Below, in pieces: positions 17,601 through 25,517 of a stretch of DNA of 64,000 bases. The notes below the pieces were generated by a model. That model saw only the letters and a program-made list of their open reading frames with translations, searched no databases and had not been told where the DNA came from. How positions within the stretch are numbered: position 1 is the stretch's first letter; each line of letters begins with the position of its first letter. The position numbers and the translations under genes were made by a program. Source of the DNA: Dehalococcoidia bacterium (GTDB lineage: Bacteria; Chloroflexota; Dehalococcoidia; Tepidiformales; Tepidiformaceae); the NCBI GenBank assembly GCA_020853755.1, contig JADYYG010000009.1, positions 50,779 through 114,778 on the forward strand, given 5' to 3'.

Positions 17601-17651
17601 CTTGCGGTGCCCAATGTCCCGGGCCATTTGCCGGGGGAGCAACGAGCTTGA
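14613..17651 (+). CDS. Multi-PAS/GAF sensor histidine kinase (NarX/DesK class)
   Basis: 1012 residues from the ATG at 14613. Order: PAS (about 13-130), PAS (about 135-255, GYTRDEFLG, ending in VVRDISDQ), a short coiled coil (about 245-285), three GAF-like domains (about 290-450, 465-625, 640-795), a HisKA_3 dimerisation helix with RELHDSVSQALYG (phospho-His815), then HATPase_c with DDGIGFD near 952 and GLRSMAERTARAGG. No transmembrane segment is visible, so it is probably a cytoplasmic sensor of small ligands or redox; cysteine or haem sites are not evident. It would phosphorylate the NarL regulator encoded 7 bp upstream. Confidence 0.94.
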   Translation: MEPESRPFSPLLREIFDRMPAGVAVFDRELRVVEWNASFHRFLVDNRPDLAGRLRPGALLADVSPWPVDQVGPLFASALQGNPVTRDAAPYTGPMGTTYWDIVLSPLYENGEIVGVLDTTTEATRRVVVAREAAEREELFRLVFDSTSDAIILNDFETGFVADCNESAARMHGYTRDEFLGIDPARFIHPDSLPLLAEYQEAIRHGRDFHAQAQDVRKDGTVFDVDVVGTGFDYRGKKYLAAVVRDISDQVEAERERRAAQQALLEAQATLEQRVDERTRELSSLLDVSRAVLSTLDLELIFERVMDEVANVLPYSGCSVSILDGSELEIVANRNRVARQLEARTVGMRFKVEAAGPIWTQMLQGSPFILPDLMQDTKESRAYRRLIGVDPESSFPQTRSWLSVPMINQGEVIGVLSISRMEADAFSPAHGELAGAFAGQVAVAVANARLFHQAQRRAREMEGLASIAAALTFEMAGEEVLNTLAGRVVASSSAVAASITLYDQAGVYQSYGAAGLPPGFVEAMVEAVIERGAPSVTAQAFQRGNRRILKDTRRRTLADPRYALAHPFLEEADWDDAVITPISSRGRYLGTLDTYFRAADHPDAEELRLLAAIADQVAIGLENIELVDQMRRRMHELDSLYGAHERFHQSLMLDEVLHALAQSSLEVIGADTGAALIFEDAPPHEIRVGGVAGISEEQLTALQESFHGWDTAFVRKMHLPHVVNDTRTEPADIQGIARAAGVAAVVDVPITLGGRSFGMFSVGWNKPHTIADDEVRLATALAQQAAVAIENARLFERAQVAASLEERQRLARELHDSVSQALYGISLGSRTARALLDRDPKRAAEPLDYVGSLAEAGLAELRALIFELRPESLATEGLVAALEKQFAALHARHGISVDADLCLEPDLRLDLKEVLYRVGQEALHNTVKHARAAHVTVRLASEGEAVVLAITDDGIGFDTSGEFPGHLGLRSMAERTARAGGTLEIASEPGAGTSIRLAVPNVPGHLPGEQRA

Positions 17652-17665
17652 GAGCCAAAAGGCTC

Positions 17666-18319
17666 CTACTGCGCTGATCCCCGGCTGATCTGCGTCATGA
17701 TGTCCGACGACGCGCCCCCGGCTGCGTCGGGCGCCGGGATCTCCACCACGCGCTCGGGGACATCGTCGTACTCCAGGCGCAGGGCCCGGCACATCGTCGC
17801 GTGCAGCTTGTAGGTGCAGACCGCATAGGTGAGTTCGAGGATTGCCTCGTCGCTGAATAGAGACTTCAGGCGTTCGAAGGTCGCGTCCTGCACGCGGCCG
17901 TCAGCGAGGACGAGGTCATCGGTGTAGGCGAGCACGGTGCGGTCTCTCTCGTCGAGAACAGGCGAACCGGCCCACGCCGGTATCGCCGCCACCTTCTCGT
18001 CCGGGATGCCGGCCGAGCGGGCCGCCTTCGAGTGCTGGGAGAACACGAACTGGCTGCCACCGGCAAAGCCCGTCCGTGTCAGGGCAAGCTCCCGGAAGTA
18101 GGGCGGCAGTTGGCGGCGCTTGCTGTTGAAGACGCCGAACTGACCGACGGCGGACTGGAAGATGTCCGGGACGAGGGCGAAAACCGTCCACCAGTTGCCT
18201 GGTGTGCCGGTGGCGGTTCCCGGCTCGGCCACCGGGTCGCGGTCGCCGAAGAGGCGGTTGTACATCTCGAGCACTTCGGGAGTGGCTTCGGAACGGGGAA
18301 CCTGGCGAAGGCGTGGCAT
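17666..18319 (-). CDS. Carboxymuconolactone decarboxylase family protein
   Basis: 217 residues from the ATG at 18319 (GGAG upstream). The all-helical CMD/AhpD-like fold is recognisable: PYFRELALTRTGFAGGSQFVFSQH then AARSAGIPDEKVAAI, and LDERDRTVLAYTDDLVLADGRV. The AhpD redox CxxC is absent: the helix carries SQFVFSQH with only the His. This places it with non-redox CMD proteins (decarboxylase-like or unknown), not alkylhydroperoxidases. It converges with the kinase gene, 14 bp apart. Confidence 0.87.
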   Translation of the reverse strand: MPRLRQVPRSEATPEVLEMYNRLFGDRDPVAEPGTATGTPGNWWTVFALVPDIFQSAVGQFGVFNSKRRQLPPYFRELALTRTGFAGGSQFVFSQHSKAARSAGIPDEKVAAIPAWAGSPVLDERDRTVLAYTDDLVLADGRVQDATFERLKSLFSDEAILELTYAVCTYKLHATMCRALRLEYDDVPERVVEIPAPDAAGGASSDIMTQISRGSAQ

Positions 18320-18434
18320 GGTTTCTCCGGTTGATGGTGTCAGGGCATCGTACGGGGTGTGCCCGGAGTGTCCAGCTTGTTGGATCGAGGGTGTATGCTG
18401 GCGGGGATGTGAGCGAGCCCACAGGAGGCACGGA

Positions 18435-19013
18435 ATGACACGCGAAAACACCGAATTCGAACTGCGCGGGATCAATCACCTTGCGCTCGTCTGCAAGGAC
18501 ATGGCGAGGACGGTCGACTTCTACACGAATGTCCTCGGCATGCCCATGACGAAGACGATCGAGTTGCCCAACAACATGGGCCAGCACTTCTTCTTCGACA
18601 TCGGCAACAACGACCACCTGGCGTTCTTCTGGTTCCCGAACGCGCCCGAAGCGGCGCCCGGTGTCGCTTCCCCGGTGGGGATGCCCGGCGAGGGTGAACT
18701 TGCCACTGCGCACGGGTCAATGAACCACGTTGCCTTCGATGTCCCGCAGGAGAAGTTCGACGAGTACCACCAGAAGCTGCAGGCAAAGGGCGTCCATGTC
18801 ACGCCAATCCTGAATCACGACGACAGCCCTCGGCAGGTCAGCAAGGAAGTCCACGCCGGCACGTTCGTGCGCTCGTTCTACTTCCAGGACCCTGACGGTA
18901 TCCTCCTGGAGTTCGCGACGTGGACGCGCGTCCTTGGCACGCCGGAAGACCTGAAGCACGCCCCGGCGCGGGCGGAAGACAAGGCGAAGTATCTGGTCGC
19001 GGCGAATCACTGA
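18435..19013 (+). CDS. Glyoxalase/VOC superfamily protein
   Basis: 192 residues from the ATG at 18435, with a perfect AGGAGG. The VOC fold is a pair of beta-alpha-beta-beta-beta modules: INHLALVCKDMARTVDFYTNVLGMPM (metal His in the first strand), then NHVAFDVPQEKFDEYHQKLQAKGV and FYFQDPDGILLEFATW (C-terminal Glu ligand). This is typical of metal-dependent extradiol dioxygenases or lyases; the substrate is not predictable. A bidirectional terminator follows. Confidence 0.92.
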   Translation: MTRENTEFELRGINHLALVCKDMARTVDFYTNVLGMPMTKTIELPNNMGQHFFFDIGNNDHLAFFWFPNAPEAAPGVASPVGMPGEGELATAHGSMNHVAFDVPQEKFDEYHQKLQAKGVHVTPILNHDDSPRQVSKEVHAGTFVRSFYFQDPDGILLEFATWTRVLGTPEDLKHAPARAEDKAKYLVAANH

Positions 19014-19038
19014 GGTTCGCGCCGCTTGTTCGAACCCC

Positions 19039-19067
19039 GAGAGGCCAGTCGCCCAGACTGGCCTCTC
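19039..19067. terminator. Bidirectional hairpin terminator
   Basis: An 11-bp perfect stem, GAGAGGCCAGT with ACTGGCCTCTC, around a 7-base loop. It lies between the convergent VOC gene (ends 19013) and the DUF2520 gene (ends 19071). The downstream T-tract is weak (CCGTTATT), so efficiency is uncertain. Confidence 0.75.
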
Positions 19068-19070
19068 CCG

Positions 19071-19937
19071 TTATTCAGGTTCCGCGTGCAGGAGCGCTGC
19101 AAGCTGCCGGGCGATCTCCGGGCTGTGCCCCAGTTCGAGGCGAAGGAGTTCCGCGGAGAGGGCGCGATAGAGCCTGGCAAGTTCCGGCTCGTCTTCGAGT
19201 GCTGCGAGGTGGCGCCGGACTGTCGCGACGTCGCCCCGCGCGACGGGACCGGTGAGCGCTCGCGCCAGCGGCTGTCTGGCGACGTTTGCCGCTGACGCGA
19301 GGAGGAGTGGCGAAAGCGCCTCGCGAGCAGTGGTCTCCGGCAACCCGGCGGCACCCCAGAGCCGGGAAGCCGCGGCCATCAGCGCTACGACCTCGTTGCT
19401 CGCGAACACGGCAGCGGCGTGATAGAGGCTTCGGTCGACTCCTTCAAGGCGAAAGGACCGGGCGCCGGTCGCGCGTGCCGCGTCCTCAAGATAGGCGGCC
19501 AGCGGCGCCGGCGCTTCGATCCCGCAGAAGATTCCCTTGAAGCGCGCCGGTTCGGGAGACCGCGACGGAAAGGACTGGAGTGGATGGAGACAGCCCGCAA
19601 GGGCGCCTCGATTCGAGGCTGTATCCAGGACCGCGAGGTCGAGCGCCCCGCTGCAATGGATCACGGCTTGTTCCGCGCGCCATGGGAGTCCGGCCGAAAG
19701 CGCGCTGATTTCGGCGTCGGCGACGGTCAGGAATACGAGATCGCACGTGCCGGCGACGCTGGCCGCGGTCCCATCCTTCACACCACCGCCCAACGCTGAG
19801 GACAACGTCGCCGCTGACTGAGTATTGCGGCTCGCGACGGCGGTCACCGGGTATCCCGCTTCCTGCAGTGCCGCCGAGAGCGAGGCTGCCAGCCTCCCGG
19901 CGCCGATGAACCCGATGCTTTGCACCCGCAGCGTCAT
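19071..19937 (-). CDS. Rossmann-like / DUF2520 domain oxidoreductase
   Basis: 288 residues. The N-terminal NAD(P)-binding Rossmann fold starts SIGFIGAGRLAASLSAALQEAGY. A DUF2520 helical domain follows (about 130-280) with CLHPLQSFP, VDRSLYHAAAVFASNEVVALM and LTGPVARGDVATVRRHLAAL. Such ProC/ketopantoate-reductase-like proteins are conserved and often sit near pantothenate genes, but their reaction is unproven. No panB or panC is nearby. Confidence 0.9.
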   Translation of the reverse strand: MTLRVQSIGFIGAGRLAASLSAALQEAGYPVTAVASRNTQSAATLSSALGGGVKDGTAASVAGTCDLVFLTVADAEISALSAGLPWRAEQAVIHCSGALDLAVLDTASNRGALAGCLHPLQSFPSRSPEPARFKGIFCGIEAPAPLAAYLEDAARATGARSFRLEGVDRSLYHAAAVFASNEVVALMAAASRLWGAAGLPETTAREALSPLLLASAANVARQPLARALTGPVARGDVATVRRHLAALEDEPELARLYRALSAELLRLELGHSPEIARQLAALLHAEPE

Positions 19938-20002
19938 GCCGGTAGATACGCACGGTCCTGCCGCGGGGTCAACCGTGCTCGCTCGTCTGGAGCGGCCGTC
20001 GC

Positions 20003-21472
20003 CTACCCCGCGACTCTCGCCAGGATGCCGATGCCCCGGCGGATGCCGTCCTCGTTGACGCTCGAGTAGCCCATCAGAAAGCTCGCGCCCGGCGGAGGTT
20101 CGCCGGCGTAGTACGGGGCCGCCGAGTAGATGCCGACACCGTTGCGCCGGGCTTCCTCGATGAACCGGTCGGCGTCGGCCACGCCTGCGATGTTGACCAG
20201 GATATGCATGCCGCTCTCGGTCCCGGTGATGGTGGCGCGGTCGCCGAAGTGTTCGGCGAAGGCGGCGAGCATGGTTGCGCGGCGCGTTTCGTACACCTTT
20301 CGCATCCGCCGGAGATGGCGCTCGAAGTGGCCTTCGTCGATGAAATGGGCCAGGACCGCCTGGTAGAGGAGGGCGACGTGCCGGTCAGTGAGCCACTTGG
20401 CGGCGGTGATCGACGGTTGGAGTGCGGGAGGCGCCACGAGGTACCCGAGCCTGAGCGCGGGCAGCAGCACCTTGGAGAGGGTGCCCATGTAGATGACGCG
20501 CCCGCCTTCATCGAGGCCCTGGAGCGCGGCGAGCGGGCGTCCTTCGTAGCGAAACTCGCTGTCGTAGTCGTCCTCGATGATGACCGCCCCGGTGCGGTTC
20601 GCGAGCGCGAGCAGTTCCAGCCTCCGGGCAGCCGACATCACAGCGCCGGTCGGAAACTGGTGGGATGGTGTGACATAAATGATGCGGGCCGATTCCCGGA
20701 TGCATGACACACGGATGCCTTCGCTGTCGCAGGGAACGGGCACGATTCTCGCGCCTACCGCGTGGAAGACCGCCCGGGCGCCGCGGTAGCCCGGGTCTTC
20801 CGTGGCAACGACATCGCCCGGGTTCACGAGGACTCGCGCGGCCACGTCGAGCGCTTGCTGCGAACCGTTGACGATGAGCACCTGGCCCGCGTCGCAGCGG
20901 ACGCCGCGCGAGCGCTGGAGGTACCGGGCAAGGGCCTGGCGAAGTTGCGGCAACCCTTCCGTCGGGCCGTAGCCGAGCAGTTCCGTCGGCGGATAGTCGA
21001 GGACGCGCTTGGTCAGCGTCCGCCAGGCATCGAGCGGGAATTCGTCGAGAGACGGCGTACCGTAGCGAAACTCGAAGTTGGACGGCGTTTGTGTCTCCTG
21101 GTCGATGGTTGTGGGGATCCCGTCGGCCAGGAGACGGTGGGCGAAGTCGGAAAGGCGTGGCGGTTGACCCTCGAGCTGGCTGGCTGGCCTGCTAGGAATG
21201 GACTCGGCGCGGAACGCCCGGTCTGGCAGGTCCGGGGCGACGTACGTGCCCGAACCGTGCCGAGCGGCGAGGTAACCCTCGGCGATGAGCTGCTCATAGG
21301 CTTCGAGGACCGTGTTCCGGGCGAGGGAAAGGTTCGTGGCGAGGACGCGGGTTGGGGGCAGGCGCTCTCCGGGACGAAAGCGGCCGGCGAGGATGCTCTC
21401 GCGAATGGCTTCGGCCAGCCGTTGATAGGCTGGCCGGTTCGGGTCCTCGGGGAGGTCGATGATGATGTCCAA
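20003..21472 (-). CDS. MocR/PdxR-family regulator (GntR + aminotransferase)
   Basis: 489 residues. A GntR winged helix (about 10-78; AYQRLAEAIRESILAGRFRPGERLPPTRVLA, GSGTYVA) is fused to a class I aminotransferase-like domain (about 115-489). The PLP lysine lies in MGTLSKVLLPALRLGY (around residue 325-330). MocR proteins use PLP, alone or with an amino acid, as effector; relatives control pyridoxal, GABA or ectoine genes. No obvious target operon is adjacent. The nearest divergent gene is the small membrane protein at 21.6 kb. Confidence 0.94.
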   Translation of the reverse strand: MDIIIDLPEDPNRPAYQRLAEAIRESILAGRFRPGERLPPTRVLATNLSLARNTVLEAYEQLIAEGYLAARHGSGTYVAPDLPDRAFRAESIPSRPASQLEGQPPRLSDFAHRLLADGIPTTIDQETQTPSNFEFRYGTPSLDEFPLDAWRTLTKRVLDYPPTELLGYGPTEGLPQLRQALARYLQRSRGVRCDAGQVLIVNGSQQALDVAARVLVNPGDVVATEDPGYRGARAVFHAVGARIVPVPCDSEGIRVSCIRESARIIYVTPSHQFPTGAVMSAARRLELLALANRTGAVIIEDDYDSEFRYEGRPLAALQGLDEGGRVIYMGTLSKVLLPALRLGYLVAPPALQPSITAAKWLTDRHVALLYQAVLAHFIDEGHFERHLRRMRKVYETRRATMLAAFAEHFGDRATITGTESGMHILVNIAGVADADRFIEEARRNGVGIYSAAPYYAGEPPPGASFLMGYSSVNEDGIRRGIGILARVAG

Positions 21473-21600
21473 GAGTGAATGGTAGCAGCGCGAAGGGCCG
21501 TCGCGGTGCCGCTTCGCCTCACACTTCCGGCGGATTTTTCGGGCCCCAAGTGGTTCCTTCGACTCCCCGACCGGTGGCCCCAGTCACGGAGCCATCCGGA

Positions 21601-21948
21601 ATGCATAATCAAACTATGGGAGCTGTCCTGTGGAACTCCGAGGTTCGCCTGCTTCCCGCCGCCGCCGTTGCCATCGTTGGTGCGGCGCTCACCGTGGCAG
21701 GCGCCTGGCGCCAGGCCCGAAGCCAGCGGCTGCCGATGGAGACCCGCGGCAAGAATCACTCCTGGATGCGGGCGATGCGCCAGATGATCCAGGGGATGTC
21801 GCTCCTCGCCGTCGGCGCAGGGTGGGCGTGGCAGGTTCCGGTCATGATCGCTGCAGGCGCCATCTTCGGCTTCGAAGAAACGATCGAGACCAGCATCGCG
21901 GCCTGGGCGTTGAAGCAGGAAGCCGAGGGCCGCGAGGGCTTCGCCTGA
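21601..21948 (+). CDS. Small two-segment membrane protein, unknown
   Basis: 115 residues from the ATG at 21601; an internal ATG five codons later (21616) is equally possible. Two hydrophobic segments are visible: LLPAAAVAIVGAALTVAGAW (about 16-35) and MSLLAVGAGWAWQVPVMIAAGAIFGF (about 64-89), with a basic loop between them and a charged C-terminus. No recognisable family. It diverges from the MocR regulator, which could control it. Confidence 0.65.
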   Translation: MHNQTMGAVLWNSEVRLLPAAAVAIVGAALTVAGAWRQARSQRLPMETRGKNHSWMRAMRQMIQGMSLLAVGAGWAWQVPVMIAAGAIFGFEETIETSIAAWALKQEAEGREGFA

Positions 21949-21957
21949 AGTCGCTGC

Positions 21958-23244
21958 CTACGCGCCCCCGAGCCGCGCCTCAACCCACGGCAGGATCATG
22001 TCGATCACACGTTCCCGCGGGTCGGCCAGCTTCTTCCCTTCTTCGCCCACCGGGTTCAGGTAGTGGTCAGCCCAGGGAAGTTCCATCATCGTCTTATCCG
22101 CCGCGCCACTCTTCGCCAGGATCTCCTGTTGCTCGGCGGGAAAGATGTCGCAGTCGCCATCGGCGAACACGATGAGTGTCGGGACCTTCACGTGCTGGAT
22201 GGTGTCCGGCAGGTCGGCCTGCGAACTCGTCCCGCTCCACGTGCTGAGCCAGCCGCGCGGAGTCATCACCCTGGCGAGGCCTCCCGGGCCGTAGTTGCCG
22301 ATGATCGGGTCGGCCGGCGAGAAGATGCTGCCCAGCGGCCGGTTGCTCGGGTCGATAGTTGGGTCCAGATAGGCAGGGTTCGCGAGTGTCCGGTAGATAA
22401 CCATGTAACGGCCGAGGCGCCCCCGCCGCGCGATCATTGACTGCGTGGATTCGGGCAGTGACGCATGGCTCGCGTCCCGGAGCTGGTTGCGGAAGTAGGT
22501 GTGCTCGGCGATGGCGTCCCGCGCGATGCTGTCGAGCCGCTGGCTGCGTTCCACCTGGCGCTGACGGTACCCGGCCAGCCAGTCCCGGCCGTAGGTGCTG
22601 GCCTGTGGGAACGGGCGGTACCCGTTCTCCGGGTTGTACATGTCCCAGCGAGGGTCGGTGCTCGTTGGGTCGTTTTCGTTCGTCACGCTCGGGTCGAGGA
22701 CGTTGAGCATGAACCGGCCTTCCCCGAGGTGTGCCGCGACCGCGATGTAGAGGTCACCTTCGGGCATCACTTCGTTTGCGAGGTCGATTGCCTCGCCGCC
22801 CGGTGTCGAGGCAAGTCGCTGGGCGGGCGCCTTCGAAGCTTGCGACTGGTAGAACGAGAGCAGGGACCCGCCGCCGCTGTTGCCGAGCAGGACGATGCGT
22901 TCGAATCCGAGTTCTTTGAGGTGCCGCATGCCGGCTGCGATGTCGAGGAGCAGCCGTTCGTGGACCATGTCCGTGTCGTTGTTGATGTACCGGCTGTTCT
23001 GGCCGAACACCGCGTACCCGCGGGCGGTGAGTGGTGGAACGACATAATGCCGGGTGAATTCGCCGCGCGGGTGCATGAGGTAGAAGCAGGTCTTCGGTTC
23101 ATGATTGGCGGGGCGATAGAGGATGCCGAAGCTCTGGGCCGTGTCTGTCGCGTCGAGGTAGACGACGTCCTTGCGTACGGCAGGGTCAAGACGGGCGAAA
23201 GCGAACGGGAGCCGCCGTGCGCGCTCCTCGGAGGGGTGTGACAT
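21958..23244 (-). CDS. Alpha/beta hydrolase, esterase-like
   Basis: 428 residues. Alpha/beta-hydrolase with the nucleophile elbow LLGNSGGGSLLSF (Ser123), a long helical cap (about 140-330), Asp in VFADGDCDIFPAEQ and His in PWADHYLNPVGE. Size and the GNSGG elbow resemble large soluble esterases of unknown substrate. It converges with the membrane-protein gene, 9 bp apart. Confidence 0.88.
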   Translation of the reverse strand: MSHPSEERARRLPFAFARLDPAVRKDVVYLDATDTAQSFGILYRPANHEPKTCFYLMHPRGEFTRHYVVPPLTARGYAVFGQNSRYINNDTDMVHERLLLDIAAGMRHLKELGFERIVLLGNSGGGSLLSFYQSQASKAPAQRLASTPGGEAIDLANEVMPEGDLYIAVAAHLGEGRFMLNVLDPSVTNENDPTSTDPRWDMYNPENGYRPFPQASTYGRDWLAGYRQRQVERSQRLDSIARDAIAEHTYFRNQLRDASHASLPESTQSMIARRGRLGRYMVIYRTLANPAYLDPTIDPSNRPLGSIFSPADPIIGNYGPGGLARVMTPRGWLSTWSGTSSQADLPDTIQHVKVPTLIVFADGDCDIFPAEQQEILAKSGAADKTMMELPWADHYLNPVGEEGKKLADPRERVIDMILPWVEARLGGA

Positions 23245-23325
23245 GACGGGCCTCTCTCGTGGTGGTTCAGCGCGCGATTGTACGGAGTCCTCGCTGTTCA
23301 GGACTCCGGCCTGTGCACCGGCGGC

Positions 23326-23988
23326 TCAGCGCGGGGCCTTCTTGTTGATCTGCTGGGCCGCGAGCTTCCGCACCGCGTCGGTGGCGTCTCCGTCCGGCCC
23401 GATGACATAAACGATCGCCACCGCCCGGTCCATGCGGTACACGTCTGTGAAGACCCTCGCGCCGTTTGAGTCGGCCTTCGCCGTCTTGTAACTCCGGCCC
23501 TGGTCGGCCTGGAAGACAGGGTCGTTCGCATCCTGTGTGGCGTTGGGACCGAACAGGTCAGGCGGAGGGTTCTTCAGCGCTTCCGAGATGACTCCGTACT
23601 GCTGGGTGGCAGCATCGACCGTGGGATGGAGGTTGATATCCGCCCGTGCGGCCAGGACCTTCCCGGGCCCCGTCGCCCCGGCGTATTGGACGGTGAACGC
23701 GTCCTGATCCTGCGTCGAGCCGGCTGCCTTGCCCGACTGGGTGATGGTGAGGCCCTTCGAACTCAGGTCGGGGGTGAGGTCTGCCGCGGTCTTGGATGCC
23801 GCGCCAGAGTCAGTCTTGCCGCCGTCATCGTCGCCGCCACAGGCGAGGACCGCCATTGCGGCCAGCGCACACCCGAGCAGACCCAGCGTCAGCGCAACGA
23901 AGCGACTTGCGCGACGATCGCCGCGGCCTGTTCCGGGTTGAGATGATCGGTGCTGATGCACAGGTCGTAGGTGCATGGAGTAAGCCAT
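23326..23988 (-). CDS. Predicted lipoprotein, unknown function
   Basis: Up to 220 residues. A hydrophobic segment (VALTLGLLGCALAAMAVLAC) ends in a lipobox with Cys50, followed by an acidic GGDDDGG linker, so the protein is exported and lipid-anchored. The rest (about 70-220) is a soluble domain of unknown type. No start codon lies between the upstream gene's stop and the signal peptide, so translation must begin inside that gene (ATG at 23988 or 23976, or GTG at 23961). The overlap is about 75-100 bp. Confidence 0.75.
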   Translation of the reverse strand: MAYSMHLRPVHQHRSSQPGTGRGDRRASRFVALTLGLLGCALAAMAVLACGGDDDGGKTDSGAASKTAADLTPDLSSKGLTITQSGKAAGSTQDQDAFTVQYAGATGPGKVLAARADINLHPTVDAATQQYGVISEALKNPPPDLFGPNATQDANDPVFQADQGRSYKTAKADSNGARVFTDVYRMDRAVAIVYVIGPDGDATDAVRKLAAQQINKKAPR

Positions 23989-24524
23989 CCTGTCCCATAA
24001 AAGCGGTGGTAGTAGTCCTGCCGCTCGTGGTCTGTGCGTTCGATGGTCTTGAGCGCTTCCTTTTCATCCACGCCCATGCCGGTCCGCACCCGGCCGGCCC
24101 GGACACGAGTCGAACCCGTGACCAGAACCCGTACCGTATCGAGCCGCTCCCGAAGGATCATCTGTGCTGCGTGGCCGACGATGACGCACTGGCCCTCGTC
24201 GGCGGTCTGGCGGATGACGTCCTCGACGAACTTCCGGTAGTCGGTTGACGTGTACAGGGGATTGGTTGCCATTGGCACCGGGTCTGCCCAGGCGGTCACC
24301 GGCATTGAGGGGTTGCGGGCGAGCGCTTCGAGCAGCCGGGTCATGAGCGAAGGCGTGTGCTCAGCTTCGGAGACCGTCTCCGGCGAGACGCCTGCCTCTC
24401 GGGCGGCGTCCTGAATGACCTGGTAGTCGATGAGCCGGAAGTCGAGCTTTGCCGCAACGGCGCGAGCGACCTCCTCGCCCGCCGCGCCAACCTGGCGCGA
24501 AACGCTGACGACACGTGTGTTCAT
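23889..24524 (-). CDS. Cytidylate kinase-like family protein
   Basis: 211 residues. N-terminal VVSVSRQVGAAGEEVARAVAAKL is the degenerate P-loop of the cytidylate-kinase-like family (PF13189). The body includes DYQVIQDAAREAGV, QCVIVGHAAQMIL, TGMGVDEKEALKTIERTDHERQDYYHRFYG and a C-terminal CISTD. The fold is NMP-kinase-like, but the substrate is unknown; the P-loop GAAGEE lacks the usual GK(S/T). It overlaps the downstream lipoprotein gene. Confidence 0.88.
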   Translation of the reverse strand: MNTRVVSVSRQVGAAGEEVARAVAAKLDFRLIDYQVIQDAAREAGVSPETVSEAEHTPSLMTRLLEALARNPSMPVTAWADPVPMATNPLYTSTDYRKFVEDVIRQTADEGQCVIVGHAAQMILRERLDTVRVLVTGSTRVRAGRVRTGMGVDEKEALKTIERTDHERQDYYHRFYGTGWLTPCTYDLCISTDHLNPEQAAAIVAQVASLR

Positions 24525-24546
24525 GGCTTACCCCCGAATGTGTCGA

Positions 24547-24565
24547 GCGGGATTGTAGGGGATGG
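24547..24565. repeat. 19-bp direct repeat, left copy
   Basis: GCGGGATTGTAGGGGATGG, identical to 25493-25511. The two copies lie 946 bp apart and bracket the lipoprotein gene at 24677-25270. The reverse complement contains TACAAT, so a minus-strand -10 box is an alternative reading for this copy, which lies 23 bp upstream of the cytidylate-kinase-like start. Confidence 0.75.
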
Positions 24566-24676
24566 CACCTTTGGCAGGCGCGTCACCGGCGAGCGCCAGT
24601 TGCCCGTTTGCCACGGCCATCGTAAAGACATTTGGAGCCCTCGCGTCACCCAGGCGGAGAGTAGGAGGTAGCGGCA

Positions 24677-25270
24677 ATGGCGGTGGAGAGACTGATGGCA
24701 TTCTCTCCCTTCGCGTTCGCCGCGATGATACTCACGATGCTGGTCGTTGCTGCGTGCAGCGACCAGCACTCGCCGCCGCCCGCCGCGAGTGATTTTCCTC
24801 CCGGCATTCTGGCCGAACTACAGAGGGAGGCGCGGGGGGACCAGGCTGAAGTACTGGCGGACGGAAAATTGACGTTTCCGGAGTACGAGAAGTCGGTGCT
24901 CGCGACGGTTGACTGTCTGAACGGCATCGGATCCACCGGCGTCTCAGCGACTTTGAGTTCGTCAGGTACGAGATATCACCTGCGTTTCTCAGTTCCGGCG
25001 GATGACAATGAAGCAATGATCAGGGCCGACGAGTGCCTCGCCAATCATCTGAATGCGGTCGAGTCCGCCTGGCAATTCCTGCATAGGCCGACGGAGACAC
25101 AGTTAACTACGGCGCGCCAGGCGCTTATCGCATGTCTTGAAGGCGCAGGAATCGACGTCCCGGACGAACCTGCTCCCGCCTATTTTGTTTCTCTAGCTCA
25201 GATACCGGAATACCAGAAGTGCACTACCGACATTCAGTCGCAGTTCGACGTCCCCGGGTTTGGCGGATAA
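24677..25270 (+). CDS. Predicted lipoprotein, unknown function
   Basis: 197 residues, with an excellent GGAGG before the ATG. Signal segment FSPFAFAAMILTMLVVAAC ends in a lipobox (Cys27). The mature part has a Pro-rich start, then repeated Cys (in VDCLNG, DECLAN, IACLEG and QKCTTD) that could form two disulfides. No known domain. Base composition is visibly more AT-rich than the surroundings, with codons such as TTT, TCT and TAT, and 19-bp direct repeats flank it, suggesting recent acquisition. After it, 25271-25492 is non-coding and relatively AT-rich. Confidence 0.78.
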   Translation: MAVERLMAFSPFAFAAMILTMLVVAACSDQHSPPPAASDFPPGILAELQREARGDQAEVLADGKLTFPEYEKSVLATVDCLNGIGSTGVSATLSSSGTRYHLRFSVPADDNEAMIRADECLANHLNAVESAWQFLHRPTETQLTTARQALIACLEGAGIDVPDEPAPAYFVSLAQIPEYQKCTTDIQSQFDVPGFGG

Positions 25271-25492
25271 GGCCGATCCGTAACCTTCCGCTTGCGCCTC
25301 ACCGCCTGAACCACGGCACATTACCGATGAGCGGCAGCTGCGCCACGCCTTCCCGGCCATCCCCGAAGACCTTAACGTTCGCAGATAACGAGTTTACCTA
25401 TTCGCGTTGACAACCATAGACACCGCGTGAATCATGGCCGCATCCCCCAGACGCAACCCCCTCCAGGGTCGGGGTAGTAACGACACGGCCGT

Positions 25493-25511
25493 GCGGGATT
25501 GTAGGGGATGG
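25493..25511. repeat. 19-bp direct repeat, right copy
   Basis: GCGGGATTGTAGGGGATGG, exact copy of 24547-24565 in the same orientation. It lies just beyond the stop of the rhomboid-like gene (25518). The flanking bases differ on both sides, so the match is exactly 19 bp. Confidence 0.75.
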
Positions 25512-25517
25512 GCGGGG

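Noticed and set aside
17666..18319. AhpD-type peroxidase
   Set aside because: The catalytic CxxC is absent; only a His remains in the helix.
24547..24565. Promoter reading of the 19-bp repeat (TACAAT on the minus strand)
   Set aside because: No acceptable -35 box at the right spacing, and the second copy at 25493 has no gene to serve, so I list it as a repeat, not a promoter.
25271..25517. Small gene or remnant in the AT-rich stretch after the 24.7-kb lipoprotein
   Set aside because: No frame with a start, ribosome-binding site or recognisable segment; treated as non-coding.
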